Shown: positions 41,875 to 51,928, counted from the first letter of the stretch. The stretch is DNA of 64,000 nt from Oscillospiraceae bacterium (GCA_017465665.1 JAFTVU010000016.1:1-64000), one strand, 5' to 3'. The notes: generated by a model from the sequence alone, not told the origin. Numbers and translations: made by a program.

Positions 41875-43239
41875 ATGGATAACTTATCTTCTCTGTCCGA
41901 TATCTATAATCTCGTAGTGGATAACTGCGTGAAAGAATACGGCTTGTCTGAATCAGCAAGGGAACTGTGGCTTGATCCGCTCATCCCTGTAGAAATGAAG
42001 GGTAATAAGGTAATCATTGCCACTGATCTTGAATTCAAGCGTGATACACTGAACAGCCTTTATCTCAGCAAGCTGGAAGCACAGTTCACAAACATCATCG
42101 GAGTTCCTATAACAGTTGAGATAATTGTAAATGACAATAATCCCACTACTGTTTCCAAATTTGATAATATCAAGAATGATGAAGATCTTTCTAATAAGAT
42201 AGAAACTATGGTAAATGATAACAAGATCACATATACCTTTAGTAACTTCATCGTAGGCCCCTCAAACAACCTTGCTTTCGCTGCTGCAAAGGCAGTATCT
42301 CAGAAGCAGCATGAAAAGTATAATCCTCTTTTCATCTATGGTGATTCAGGTCTGGGTAAAACACATCTTCTTTCTGCTATTCAGAATGAAATGCAGAAAA
42401 ATTATCCCGGGATCAATATAATCTACATATCTTCCGAGACATTTACAAATGAATTCCTGCATTCCATCACCGCAAATACTACAGATCAGTTTGACGATAA
42501 ATACAGAAGTGCAGATGCTCTTCTGATAGATGATATTCAGTTCATAGCAGGTAAGGAGCAGACAGAAGAAAAATTCTTCCATATCTTCAATGAGCTGTAC
42601 AAGCTCAATAAGCCTATAGTTCTTACATCAGACCGTCCTGCTAAAGAGATCAAATCCATCTCTGACAGATTAAAGACAAGATTCTCTTCAGGTCTTGCGG
42701 CTGATGTACGCGCTCCCGAATATGAGACTCGTCTTGCTATCATTCAGAGAAAGGCTGAGCTTCTCAATTTCAAGATACCTGATGATGTGGTTGATTTCAT
42801 TGCCACAAAGCTTAAATCAAATATACGTCAGATAGAGGGCGTTGTTACAAAAATGAATGCTCTTTATATGGTATCCAAGATGAAGCCTACTATCGTAGTA
42901 GCTCAGAATGTTATTAAGGATATAGTATCCGATCATCAGCCTATTCCGATAACAGTTGACAAGATAATCAGCGAGGTTGCTAAGATATATAATGTACAGC
43001 CCGATGAAATGAGATCTCCAAAGCGTGCCTCCAATATATCTGCTGCAAGAAAGGTAGCAATATATGTTATTCAGGATATAACGGGACTTCCTTATGAAAA
43101 CATAGGTAAGGAGTTCGGCGGCAGGGATCATTCTACCGTTGTATACGCTATCAAAAACGTAAAGGAATCTATGGAGCGTGACAGCAGCTATCGTTCTGTT
43201 ATAGAGGATCTGATAAAAAATATCAAAGCAAATCAATAA
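41875..43239 (+). CDS. dnaA: Chromosomal replication initiator DnaA
   Basis: DnaA binds origin boxes and opens the duplex, using ATP. The 454-residue product has domain I (1-85), a short linker, and AAA+ domain III with Walker A GDSGLGKTH and Walker B ALLIDDIQF. The C-terminal DNA-binding domain IV has the signature GKEFGGRDHSTVVYAI. Residues of the signature helix appear normal, so the odd hexamers around it are not explained by an obvious change there. The start has GAAAGTGG upstream. Confidence 0.97.
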   Translation: MDNLSSLSDIYNLVVDNCVKEYGLSESARELWLDPLIPVEMKGNKVIIATDLEFKRDTLNSLYLSKLEAQFTNIIGVPITVEIIVNDNNPTTVSKFDNIKNDEDLSNKIETMVNDNKITYTFSNFIVGPSNNLAFAAAKAVSQKQHEKYNPLFIYGDSGLGKTHLLSAIQNEMQKNYPGINIIYISSETFTNEFLHSITANTTDQFDDKYRSADALLIDDIQFIAGKEQTEEKFFHIFNELYKLNKPIVLTSDRPAKEIKSISDRLKTRFSSGLAADVRAPEYETRLAIIQRKAELLNFKIPDDVVDFIATKLKSNIRQIEGVVTKMNALYMVSKMKPTIVVAQNVIKDIVSDHQPIPITVDKIISEVAKIYNVQPDEMRSPKRASNISAARKVAIYVIQDITGLPYENIGKEFGGRDHSTVVYAIKNVKESMERDSSYRSVIEDLIKNIKANQ

Positions 43240-43489
43240 TGAGTTTTTAACGCTTTTGTCAACAAATTTTTATCTGTTATCAACTGCTTGTTAAAAGAAA
43301 ATAGTTGTTTCAACTTTTAATCAGATTTTCAACAATCAGCTATTGAAAGATCTATTATTAATTTTGGCTTTGTTGTGCGGATATTTTGATTTTCCACATA
43401 TTCAACCGCCCTTATTATTATGATTAATTATTATAATTTATCTTTATATCATTCTTCGAAAAATTTTTTCGGAGCGAAAGGAGACTGCT
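43240..43489. other. dnaA-dnaN intergenic part of the origin
   Basis: AT-rich gap of 250 bases with three more TTCAAC hexamers (43309, 43328, 43401) and a DnaA-box-like TTTTCCACA at 43390-43398. Two repeat clusters flanking dnaA recall the bipartite B. subtilis origin. Confidence 0.65.
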
Positions 43490-44587
43490 ATGAAATTCAG
43501 CTGTCAGAAGGAAGTTATTTTAAGCGCTGTTCAGACTACTTCAAAAGCCGCAGCAGGTAAATCAAGTATCCCTGCTCTTGAGGGTATACTGCTTGAGCTG
43601 GAGGGAAACAGCCTTACTGTAACAGGTTATAATCTTGATATAGGAATCAAGACTGATATCGAAGTAAACGGTATAGAAAGCGGTAATATAGTTATAAACG
43701 CAAGAATGGCAGGAGATATCATCAGAAAAATGCCTTCGGGTGATATTACTTTTAGCTGTGACAGCAATAATATGGCCACCATAACAAGCCGTGAAACAGA
43801 ATTTTCTGTTATGTGTATGAGTGCAGATGATTATCCTGTTGTACCTCAGGTAAATCCTGAAACAAGCTTTTCTGTTCCTCAGAAGATGATCAAGAGCATG
43901 ATAACACAGACAAAGTTTGCTGTGGCTGTTACAGATACAAAGCCTGCACTTATGGGCTGTAAGTTTGAGATAAATGATAACATACTTAGCGTAGTTGCTG
44001 TTGATGGTGTAAGAATCGCTCTCAGACAGGAGCCTGTTGTGTATGATAATATTGAATTCATAGTACCTGCTAAGACTCTGGATGAACTTGTACATATACT
44101 TGCAGATGATAATGATAAAAATATTACATTCTGTATTGATAAAAATCAGATATCGTTCAGTGTCGGCGATTACATCATGATATCCAGACTGATCGATGGT
44201 GAGTTCATTCAGTACAATAAGCATCTCGTATGCAGCGATGATGTTTATGCAGAAGTAAATTGCCGCGATATGATCGATATGCTGGATCGTGCTATGCTTA
44301 TCATCAATGAAAAGAACAAGAATCCTATCCGCTGCGAGCTTAACGGTGATACACTTGCTCTGAGCTGTACTACAGGTCTTGGAAAGGTAAATGATAAGAT
44401 CAATGTAAAGTATAACGGTCAGCCTATAACTATAGGTTTTAATGCAAAGTATATGCTCGATGCATTCAAGGCCTGCGATACTGATTCTGTAAAGCTTATT
44501 ATGAGCAGCTCTGTTGCTCCTATAATCATCAAGCCGCTGGCAGGCACAGAATTTACATTCCTTGTTCTGCCGATGCGTCTGAAATGA
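43490..44587 (+). CDS. dnaN: DNA polymerase III beta sliding clamp
   Basis: The beta clamp encircles DNA and tethers polymerase. The 365-residue product has three repeated domains of about 120 residues. It begins MKFSCQKEVILSAVQTTSK and ends in APIIIKPLAGTEFTFLVLPMRLK, the standard C-terminus. CGAAAGGAGA precedes the ATG. It lies in the conserved dnaA-dnaN-rlbA-recF order. Confidence 0.97.
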   Translation: MKFSCQKEVILSAVQTTSKAAAGKSSIPALEGILLELEGNSLTVTGYNLDIGIKTDIEVNGIESGNIVINARMAGDIIRKMPSGDITFSCDSNNMATITSRETEFSVMCMSADDYPVVPQVNPETSFSVPQKMIKSMITQTKFAVAVTDTKPALMGCKFEINDNILSVVAVDGVRIALRQEPVVYDNIEFIVPAKTLDELVHILADDNDKNITFCIDKNQISFSVGDYIMISRLIDGEFIQYNKHLVCSDDVYAEVNCRDMIDMLDRAMLIINEKNKNPIRCELNGDTLALSCTTGLGKVNDKINVKYNGQPITIGFNAKYMLDAFKACDTDSVKLIMSSSVAPIIIKPLAGTEFTFLVLPMRLK

Positions 44588-44664
44588 ATAGAACACTGGG
44601 AGAAGATATGTGATATAAGAATGGGTCTCCCACAAGAATGACAAAAGAAGGGACATATATAATC

Positions 44665-44901
44665 ATGGAAGAAATAAAGATAGTAACACCTTTTATCAAG
44701 CTGGATCAGCTTGTAAAGTTTGCAGGACTCGCGGAAACCGGAGCAAAGGCAAAGATACTTATCGAGCTCGGAGAATTCAATGTCAACGGCGATCTCTGTA
44801 CAAAGAGAGGAAAGAAGATAAAGCCCGGTGATGTTATAGACTTCAAAAATAAGAAGTATAAGGTAGTTCTGGATGAGAATGCAGAGATTCCTGCTGAATA
44901 A
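44665..44901 (+). CDS. rlbA: S4-domain RNA-binding protein RlbA (YaaA)
   Basis: The 78-residue product is a small S4-domain protein found between dnaN and recF in most Firmicutes and linked to ribosome biogenesis. FIKLDQLVKFAGLAETGAKAKILIELGEFNVNGDLCTKRGKKI is the S4 fold. The start at 44665 gives the expected length; AGAAGGGA lies a little far (about 13 bases) upstream, and an ATG nine codons earlier has no site. Confidence 0.9.
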   Translation: MEEIKIVTPFIKLDQLVKFAGLAETGAKAKILIELGEFNVNGDLCTKRGKKIKPGDVIDFKNKKYKVVLDENAEIPAE

Positions 44902-44904
44902 TAA

Positions 44905-46035
44905 ATGATTATCAAAAAAATATATGTACGAAATTTTCGTAATATAAAAGAAGCTGAGCTCAGCTTCGATAATGATCTGAATATTTTTATTGGAAAAAAC
45001 GCACAAGGTAAGACTAATCTTATGGAGGCGCTGTCCGTTTGTCTGGGCGGCAGCTTCCGCCATGTGCGTTTTTCTCAGTATATACCCTCTGATGATCAGA
45101 AGGCAGATGTTCTGATACGTCTTAATTTTACTGATGATGATAATATCCGCGAAAATGTGGTTGAGTATTCTGTAAGCGGAGGTAAGGTATCTGTAAAATA
45201 TAACGGATTGAAGATGAATGATGCTGCAGAATTATACGGAGTGTTAAAATATGTTGTATTTATACCGGAACATCTCAATCTGATTAAGGGTAGTCCTGAG
45301 CTGCGTAGAAATTATCTTGATGATGTGGCTGTCATGCAGACTAAAACCCACCTGAAAAAGCTATCAAGATATAACAGAGGGTTAAAACAACGTAATAATA
45401 TACTATCATTTATTAATCCTAATGTATCTGCAGCGGAGCTTTCTGCTCAGCTTGTAAGCTGGAATGAAATAATGGCAGGCGAGGGTATCAATGTAACGTA
45501 TGGTCGTCTGAAGTATTTTTCTTTCCTGAAAGAATATGCTGCTGATATATATTCTCAGCTTACAGAGGGATCAGAAAAGCTGGAAATGGATTATTACAGC
45601 TCAATTTTTAAAACTGAAAGTATAAATTTTAATAATGTAAACCAATTGTTTACACAATATATTGCTGAACTTGAGAAAAATCTGGATGCTGAGATGAAGC
45701 TGCATTATACTTTAGCAGGTATTCATCGTGACGATGTAAATTTTTATATAAATGGAATGGCAGCAAGAGATTTTGCGTCACAGGGACAGCTCAGAAGCGC
45801 TGCATTGGCTCTTAAACTATCCGAAGCGGAAATCATACGTAGAAAGAACAAAACCTGTCCTGTGGTCATTCTGGACGATATTCTGAGTGAACTGGATCAT
45901 GTACGCAGAAATTTTGTTATTAACAATATAGAAAAATCTCAGGTATTTATTACTTGTTGTAATATTGATGATCTGTCATCTTTGAAAAACGGCAAGACCT
46001 GGGTCACAGAAAGAGGCACTTTTACGGAGGTCTGA
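44905..46035 (+). CDS. recF: DNA replication and repair protein RecF
   Basis: RecF is an SMC-like ATPase that helps load RecA at gaps. The 376-residue product starts MIIKKIYVRNFRNIKEAEL. It has Walker A IGKNAQGKTNLMEAL at about 30-44, the signature region SQGQLRSAALALKLSEAEI, and Walker B CPVVILDDILSELD. It is three bases after rlbA and one base before remB, so it is cotranslated. Confidence 0.96.
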   Translation: MIIKKIYVRNFRNIKEAELSFDNDLNIFIGKNAQGKTNLMEALSVCLGGSFRHVRFSQYIPSDDQKADVLIRLNFTDDDNIRENVVEYSVSGGKVSVKYNGLKMNDAAELYGVLKYVVFIPEHLNLIKGSPELRRNYLDDVAVMQTKTHLKKLSRYNRGLKQRNNILSFINPNVSAAELSAQLVSWNEIMAGEGINVTYGRLKYFSFLKEYAADIYSQLTEGSEKLEMDYYSSIFKTESINFNNVNQLFTQYIAELEKNLDAEMKLHYTLAGIHRDDVNFYINGMAARDFASQGQLRSAALALKLSEAEIIRRKNKTCPVVILDDILSELDHVRRNFVINNIEKSQVFITCCNIDDLSSLKNGKTWVTERGTFTEV

Positions 46036-46036
46036 T

Positions 46037-46276
46037 ATGTTTCTGTTTCTTGGCGGAGATGTTATTGTTCCCGAAAAGGATGTTATCGGAGTTTTTGATA
46101 TTGAAGAATGTTCGGTAAGCAGAATGACTGCTGATTATCTCAACAGTTGTCAGAAAAAAGGGCAGGTGGAATATGTTTCACTGGATATGCCGAAATCATT
46201 TATTGTATGTGCAGATAAAACATACATTTCCAATGTGTCAAATGCCACGATAAATAAAAGAGCAACAAAAAAATAG
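46037..46276 (+). CDS. remB: DUF370 protein, RemB/YaaB type
   Basis: The 79-residue product starts MFLFLGGDVIVPEKDVIGVFD, typical of DUF370 proteins next to recF. RemA, a paralogue in B. subtilis, is a DNA-binding activator of biofilm matrix genes; RemB's role is less clear. It ends the dnaN-side operon before a terminator. Confidence 0.88.
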   Translation: MFLFLGGDVIVPEKDVIGVFDIEECSVSRMTADYLNSCQKKGQVEYVSLDMPKSFIVCADKTYISNVSNATINKRATKK

Positions 46277-46282
46277 AAAATT

Positions 46283-46325
46283 GCCTGTGCTGAAATGCTG
46301 ATATTAACGCACAGGCTTTAATTTT
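46283..46325 (+). terminator. Terminator after remB
   Basis: Eight-bp stem GCCTGTGC/GCACAGGC (46283-46290 with 46309-46316) followed by TTTAATTTT. Confidence 0.75.
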
Positions 46326-46402
46326 GCGTTTTTAGGCGATAAAGGTGCTTTATAGTATACCTACTTTTTTCTGTAAAAAAATGATTTTAGGGCTGAAAAT
46401 GC

Positions 46403-46431
46403 TTGAAATTTTATCGGAAATATGATATACT
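46403..46431 (+). promoter_or_regulatory. Promoter of gyrB
   Basis: TTGAAA (46403-46408), a 17-base spacer, TATACT (46426-46431), followed by a leader of about 110 bases. Confidence 0.75.
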
Positions 46432-46499
46432 ATATATAATATTGGGAATCATGGGAAATATGGCTTCCGATCCTTAAAAATATCATTAGATTAGTGAAA

Positions 46500-46526
46500 G
46501 GCAAGGGTGACTTGTTTATCCTTGCC
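46500..46526 (+). promoter_or_regulatory. Leader hairpin ahead of gyrB
   Basis: Seven-bp stem GGCAAGG/CCTTGCC (46500-46506 with 46520-46526) followed by CTGTTTATTT. It lies close to the ribosome binding site, so it could be a weak attenuator. Confidence 0.45.
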
Positions 46527-46549
46527 CTGTTTATTTCACGGAGGGTAAT

Positions 46550-48538
46550 ATGGCAGAAAATGAAAAGGCTCTGGACGTCAACTATGGCGCCGATGATATT
46601 CAGGTCTTAAAAGGACTTGAGGCGGTAAGAAAACGTCCCGGTATGTATGTCGGTTCTTCGGGTGAGGGCGGTCTGCATCATCTTGTATATGAGATAGTGG
46701 ATAACTCCATCGACGAGGCGCTTGCAGGTTATTGTACCGAGATAGACGTATCTATTCTTCCCGATAACGTTATCCGCGTTATAGATAACGGACGTGGTAT
46801 ACCTACTGCAATAAATCACGCAGAGGGTATATCTGCGGCAACTGTCGTATTTACTGTACTCCATGCGGGCGGTAAATTCGGCGGCGGCGGATATAAGGTA
46901 GCAGGTGGTCTGCACGGTGTTGGTGCATCGGTAGTAAATGCGCTTTCCGAATGGCTGGAGGTAGAGATCCATGATGGTAAGAGCGTTCATTTCCAGCACT
47001 TTGACCGCGGTGAATATACTGAAGAAATAAAGATAATCGGTGAAACAGATCATACAGGAACTCAGGTAACATTCAAGCCCGATTCCGAGATATTCCATAC
47101 AACTGAATTCAGATATGATACTCTTCAGGAAAGACTTCGTGAAAAGGCTTTCCTTAACGGTGGTCTGAAGATAAATCTTTCCGATCTGCGTGATCCTGAA
47201 AACCCTGTACGTGAAGTAATGCAGTACGAGGGCGGTATCATGAGCTACATTGAGTGGCTCAATAAGAAGCGCGGCGCGGATGTTCTCCATCCCGATGTTA
47301 TCTTCCTGCATGGCGAGATGAATGGTATAGATGTCGAGATTGCTTTCCAGTATACCACAGACTTCAACAGCGAGGTATTCCGTTCCTTTGCAAATAACAT
47401 CCATACAGGTGAGGGTGGTACACACGAACTGGGTCTGAAAAAGGCGCTCAGCAAGGTTATCAACGATTATGCAAAGGCTTACAAGGAAGCAAACGAAAAG
47501 AACAAGATAAAGAAAGCCACAAAGAAAAAGGAAGATGAAAAGCCTTTTACAGGCTTCAGTGGCGAGGCTATAAGAGAAGCTATAAACGCTATTATCTCTG
47601 TAAAGCTTCCTGAATGTGAGTTTGAGGGACAGACAAAGGGTAAGCTCGGTAATCCCGAGGTACAGCCCGTTGTATATAAGATTGCTACAGAGCAGCTGAC
47701 ATATTATTTTGAAGAGCATCCCGAGACAGCTCAGATAATCATGAACAAGGCTATCAATTCTCAGGCTGCCCGTGACGCTGCAAAGCGTGCTATGGAGGCT
47801 AAGCGTAAGTCTGTTATGGATAGCAATGGTCTTCCCGGCAAGCTGGCTGACTGCTCTGAATCCGATCCCACAAAGACAGAAATATACATCGTAGAGGGAG
47901 ACTCTGCGGGTGGTTCTGCAAAGAGTGGCCGTGATAGACGTTTCCAGGCTATCCTTTCTCTTTGGGGTAAGATGCTCAACGTTGAAAAGGCGAGAGCTGA
48001 TAAGGTATATAACAACGATAAGCTTTCACCTGTGGTGAAGGCTTTAGGTACAGGTATTGCAGAGGATTTCGATATATCCAAGCTGCGTTATGGCAGAGTT
48101 GTTATAATGGCCGATGCCGATGTCGATGGTATGCATATCAGAACGCTGCTGCTGACATTCTTCTTCCGCTTTATGCGTCCGCTACTGGAGCAGGGTCATG
48201 TATATTGTGCTCAGCCTCCGCTGTTCAAGGTATGGAGAGGTAAGCAGGTACGTTATGCGTTCTCTGATGAAGAAAGAGATCAGTACATCGAAGAGCTTAT
48301 GGGTGATAATCCCAATGCAAAGGTAGATGTTCAGCGTTATAAAGGTCTTGGTGAGATGGATCCCGATCAGCTCTGGGAAACTACAATGAATCCTGAGACC
48401 CGTACAATGCTTCGTGTAAGTGTTGAGGACGCTGCAAAGGCAGATGAAATAATGACGATACTCATGGGCGATAAGGTCGAGCCTCGCCGTGAGTTTATCG
48501 AGAGAAACGCTAAGCTGGCGGTAAATCTTGATATCTGA
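46550..48538 (+). CDS. gyrB: DNA gyrase subunit B
   Basis: GyrB is the ATPase half of gyrase, which introduces negative supercoils. The 662-residue product has the GHKL ATPase domain (NSIDEALAGYC, IDNGRGIPT, GGLHGVGASVVNALS), then a lysine-rich stretch (KNKIKKATKKKEDEK, about 320), and the TOPRIM domain with EGDSAGGSAKSG. The C-terminus ends with RRXFIERNAK-type sequence. At the place of E. coli Pro445 and Lys447 it has Ser470 and Trp472. ACGGAGGGTAAT precedes the ATG. Confidence 0.97.
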   Translation: MAENEKALDVNYGADDIQVLKGLEAVRKRPGMYVGSSGEGGLHHLVYEIVDNSIDEALAGYCTEIDVSILPDNVIRVIDNGRGIPTAINHAEGISAATVVFTVLHAGGKFGGGGYKVAGGLHGVGASVVNALSEWLEVEIHDGKSVHFQHFDRGEYTEEIKIIGETDHTGTQVTFKPDSEIFHTTEFRYDTLQERLREKAFLNGGLKINLSDLRDPENPVREVMQYEGGIMSYIEWLNKKRGADVLHPDVIFLHGEMNGIDVEIAFQYTTDFNSEVFRSFANNIHTGEGGTHELGLKKALSKVINDYAKAYKEANEKNKIKKATKKKEDEKPFTGFSGEAIREAINAIISVKLPECEFEGQTKGKLGNPEVQPVVYKIATEQLTYYFEEHPETAQIIMNKAINSQAARDAAKRAMEAKRKSVMDSNGLPGKLADCSESDPTKTEIYIVEGDSAGGSAKSGRDRRFQAILSLWGKMLNVEKARADKVYNNDKLSPVVKALGTGIAEDFDISKLRYGRVVIMADADVDGMHIRTLLLTFFFRFMRPLLEQGHVYCAQPPLFKVWRGKQVRYAFSDEERDQYIEELMGDNPNAKVDVQRYKGLGEMDPDQLWETTMNPETRTMLRVSVEDAAKADEIMTILMGDKVEPRREFIERNAKLAVNLDI

Positions 48539-48548
48539 TAAGTAAGGA

Positions 48549-49178
48549 GTGATCTTTATTCCGGGACTTATTCCTGATCTCAGCAGCAATAATAATGAGA
48601 GCAAGGCTCCTGAGGCATTGCTGAGATTCAGCTATGATAATACTCTTGAAGAAATAGACGGAGCTATGAAAAGCTATCAGCAGAAATACGGCGGAAAAAG
48701 AAGAGCAGTATTACTGATAGCATATTCCTTATTGACGGTTGCGGCAATTGTGTTGATAATTTTTGATCATAAGAATATACTTCCGTATGCTGCACTTGTA
48801 TTTTGTTTGTTCAACCTCTATTTTAATCTGACAGATAAAAAGAGGATGAGAAAGAAAATAATCAATGCTATCAAGGATACAAATCCTGAGGATTATAATG
48901 CTGCGGTATATGATGACAAAATAGAGATTGAAACTATCATCAAGCCAAAGGAAGATGAAATAAAGATTGAAGATGAAGAAGCGCAGGATATTGAGAATAT
49001 ATCACCTGTAAAGAGTGTATTTATTTTCGGTACTGATATGCTTGATTTTGCTGAAAATGATGATTCTCTTCTGCTTATCGTTTCGAGACGTCAGACCTAC
49101 TGCTTCCCAAAACGCTGTCTTACAAAGGAGCAGGAGGAACAGCTCAGAGATATTCTTCAGGAAAAGACAGAAATGTGA
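48549..49178 (+). CDS. YcxB-like membrane protein between gyrB and gyrA
   Basis: The 209-residue product resembles the YcxB-like family: an N-terminal FSYDNTLEEIDGAMKSYQQKYGG segment, two adjacent membrane helices (about 52-85), and a C-terminal PH-like domain (SVFIFGTDMLDFAEND...CFPKRCL). Start choice is unclear. The GTG at 48549 overlaps the only ribosome site (AAGGAGTG), while an ATT at 48558 would have ideal spacing. The next in-frame ATG (48666) would cut the conserved N-terminus. It lies 10 bases after gyrB, so it is in the gyrase operon. Function is unknown. Confidence 0.7.
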   Translation: MIFIPGLIPDLSSNNNESKAPEALLRFSYDNTLEEIDGAMKSYQQKYGGKRRAVLLIAYSLLTVAAIVLIIFDHKNILPYAALVFCLFNLYFNLTDKKRMRKKIINAIKDTNPEDYNAAVYDDKIEIETIIKPKEDEIKIEDEEAQDIENISPVKSVFIFGTDMLDFAENDDSLLLIVSRRQTYCFPKRCLTKEQEEQLRDILQEKTEM

Positions 49179-49224
49179 TTTGATTGTGTGATTGGGATAT
49201 ATTATATATTCCCAAGGAGGAAAA

Positions 49225-51858
49225 ATGGATATTGATTTCAGTTCAGAAAAGCTTATAAATATCGACCTTGAAGAAACTATGAAGGATTCCTTCATACAGT
49301 ATGCAATGTCGGTAATTACATCAAGAGCACTGCCTGATGTGCGTGATGGTCTGAAGCCTGTTCACAGACGTATCATCTATACTATGAATGAGGCAGGAAA
49401 TACATCGGACAAGCCCACTCGTAAGTGTGCATATACCGTTGGTGAGGTTCTTGGTAAATATCATCCTCATGGTGACGCTTCCGTATATGACGCGCTTGTA
49501 CGTCTGGCACAGGATTTCTCACTGCGTTATCCTCTTATTCAGGGTCAGGGTAACTTTGGTTCTGTGGATGGAGATCCTGCCGCTGCTTACCGTTATACAG
49601 AGGCTAAGCTTGCAAAGATATCTGATGAGATGATCCGTGATATCAACAAAAAAGTCGTTGATTTCACAACAAACTATGACGATAAGCTGCAGGAGCCTGT
49701 AGTGCTGCCCTCCCGTTTCCCTAATCTGCTGGTAAACGGTAGTAATGGTATCGCTGTTGGTATGGCTACTAATATTCCTCCTCATAATCTGGGCGAGGTA
49801 ATCGATGCGCTCCTACTGATGATAGAAGATCCTGAGGCTACCATTGAGGATATCATGACCAAGATACAGGGTCCTGATTTCCCCACAGGCGGTATAATCA
49901 TGGGCTACAGCGGAATCCGTTCCGCATATTATACAGGACGTGGCAAGATAATTCTGCGCGGCAGAGCGGAGATTGTTGAGGAGAATAATCATACAAGGAT
50001 CATTATCAATGAGATTCCCTATATGGTAAATAAGGCTCGTCTGCTGATGAGCATCGGCGATCTTGTGCGTGATAAGCGTATCGAGGGTATTTCTGTGGTA
50101 CGTGATGAGTCTGACAGAAACGGTATGCGTATCGTTATCGAGCTCAAGCGTGACGCTAATGCCAATGTAGTGCTTAATAAGCTGTACTCATATACTCAGC
50201 TTCAGGATACTGTTGGTGTTATCATGCTGGCGCTGGTGGATGGACAGCCTAAGATACTTCCTCTGCGTGATATGCTGGAGCAGTATCTCAACTTCCAGGT
50301 GGAGGTAGTTACACGCCGTACAAAGTACGATCTTGAAAAGGCTCAGGAGCGTGCACATATACTTGAGGGCTTCCTGCTTGCTATTGATTTCATTGATGAA
50401 GTTATTGCAATAGTTCGTCACAGCAAGACATTACAGGAAGCAAAGGAAAGACTGGTTGAGCGTTTCAAGAATGTGGATGTATCCAAATCCGGTCTTTTCC
50501 CCACAGGAACATATTCTCTTACCGAAGTTCAGGCTGATGCTATCGTTCAGATGCGTATCGGTCAGCTGACAGGTATGGAGGAATCCAAAATAGCAGATGA
50601 GCTGGGTGAGAAGAGAGAGCTTATTGCAGAATACATGGCTCTGCTTTCTGATCACGGAAAGATGCTTCATCAGATCGGTAGTGAGCTTGAGGTTATAAAG
50701 AAGAAGTACAACGATGCAAGAAGAACATCTATCGAGCCTGTAAGCGGTGAGGTGGATATTGAGGATCTTATTCCTGTTGAGGATTGTGTTGTTACTTATA
50801 CAAATATCGGTTACATCAAGCGTCAGCCTGTGGAGATATACAATATCCAGAAGCGTGGCGGACGTGGTGTAAGCGGTATGAAGCAGCGTGATGAGGATTT
50901 TGTGGAAAATATGTTTATTTCTTCCAGTCACGAAAATATCCTCTTCATTACAAATCAGGGTAATATGCACCGTATCAAGTGCTATGAGATTCCTGAGGGT
51001 GGCAGACAATCCCGTGGTATGAATATCGTTAATCTGCTGCAGCTCAATGAGGGTGAGCAGGTTGCTGCGATGATGACAACCAATGATTTCGCTGATAATA
51101 AGTACTTTATCTGTATCACCAAAAAGGGTATCGTAAAGAGAACAAATCTTTCTGAATATAAGAATATCCGTAAGAGAGGTCTGCGCGCTATCACTGTAGC
51201 TGAGGATGATGAGATAGTATCTGCATTCCTTACCGAGGGTGATTGCACGATTCTTGTTGCTACAAGAAATGGTATGTCCCTCAGATTTGATGAGACAAAG
51301 GTAAGACCGCTCGGCAGAGGTGCAAGAGGTGTCCGTGCTATCAAGCTGCGCGATGAGGATTATGTAGTTGGCGCTACCAAGATATTCGATGATCAGGCAA
51401 CTATCCTTACAGTTACTGATAAGGGTATGGGTCGCCGTTGTGCTATCAGCAGCTATCGTCTGCAGAACAGAGGCGGTTTTGGTCTGAAGAATTACCCTGT
51501 AAGCGATGAAAAGGGTTATGTATGTGGTATCAGAACTCTTGGTCCAGATGATGATGTCATCCTTATCAGCACCGATGGCGTAATCATTCGTTTCCGTGCT
51601 AATGATCTGCGTACAATGGGCAGACCTGCTTCGGGCGTGCGCGTTATGCGTCTTGGCGAGGACAGCAGAGTCGCTTCCTTTACAAGAACTGCTCATGATG
51701 AGGATGAGGAAACAACTGAGATAGAAAAGGTTTCCGATGAGGAGATCGCAGCTTCTCTCAGCGCTGAGGCAAGCGAGGTCGTAGAGCCTGATGTTGAGCC
51801 TAATGATGATGAAGAAGAAGCAGAAGCACAGGCAGAAGCTCCTGATGATGAAGAATAA
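49225..51858 (+). CDS. gyrA: DNA gyrase subunit A
   Basis: GyrA holds the DNA-cleaving tyrosine and the DNA-wrapping domain. The 877-residue product has Tyr124 in [11 protein letters not shown] as the catalytic residue, and the quinolone region [17 protein letters not shown], where Ala85 stands at the position of E. coli Ser83. The C-terminal beta-pinwheel contains the GyrA box KRGGRGVSG. It ends in a strongly acidic tail of about 45 residues. The start at 49225 has AAGGAGG upstream. Confidence 0.97.
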   Translation: MDIDFSSEKLINIDLEETMKDSFIQYAMSVITSRALPDVRDGLKPVHRRIIYTMNEAGNTSDKPTRKCAYTVGEVLGKYHPHGDASVYDALVRLAQDFSLRYPLIQGQGNFGSVDGDPAAAYRYTEAKLAKISDEMIRDINKKVVDFTTNYDDKLQEPVVLPSRFPNLLVNGSNGIAVGMATNIPPHNLGEVIDALLLMIEDPEATIEDIMTKIQGPDFPTGGIIMGYSGIRSAYYTGRGKIILRGRAEIVEENNHTRIIINEIPYMVNKARLLMSIGDLVRDKRIEGISVVRDESDRNGMRIVIELKRDANANVVLNKLYSYTQLQDTVGVIMLALVDGQPKILPLRDMLEQYLNFQVEVVTRRTKYDLEKAQERAHILEGFLLAIDFIDEVIAIVRHSKTLQEAKERLVERFKNVDVSKSGLFPTGTYSLTEVQADAIVQMRIGQLTGMEESKIADELGEKRELIAEYMALLSDHGKMLHQIGSELEVIKKKYNDARRTSIEPVSGEVDIEDLIPVEDCVVTYTNIGYIKRQPVEIYNIQKRGGRGVSGMKQRDEDFVENMFISSSHENILFITNQGNMHRIKCYEIPEGGRQSRGMNIVNLLQLNEGEQVAAMMTTNDFADNKYFICITKKGIVKRTNLSEYKNIRKRGLRAITVAEDDEIVSAFLTEGDCTILVATRNGMSLRFDETKVRPLGRGARGVRAIKLRDEDYVVGATKIFDDQATILTVTDKGMGRRCAISSYRLQNRGGFGLKNYPVSDEKGYVCGIRTLGPDDDVILISTDGVIIRFRANDLRTMGRPASGVRVMRLGEDSRVASFTRTAHDEDEETTEIEKVSDEEIAASLSAEASEVVEPDVEPNDDEEEAEAQAEAPDDEE

Positions 51859-51870
51859 TTGAATTATGAC

Positions 51871-51906
51871 CGCCCGAGCAGGGGATACCCGTGTTCGGGC
51901 GTGTTT
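51871..51906 (+). terminator. Terminator after gyrA
   Basis: Outer stem CGCCCGA/TCGGGCG (51871-51877 with 51895-51901), with GGG/CCC pairing inside, followed by TGTTTT. Confidence 0.75.
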
Positions 51907-51912
51907 TCTGAT

Positions 51913-51928
51913 TGTTCCACATGGAACA
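51913..51928 (+). promoter_or_regulatory. parS-like site 1
   Basis: TGTTCCACATGGAACA, a 16-bp near-palindrome matching the parS pattern (TGTTnCACGTGnAACA) except at one central base. It lies upstream of mnmG, 3.7 kb before soj. Confidence 0.8.
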
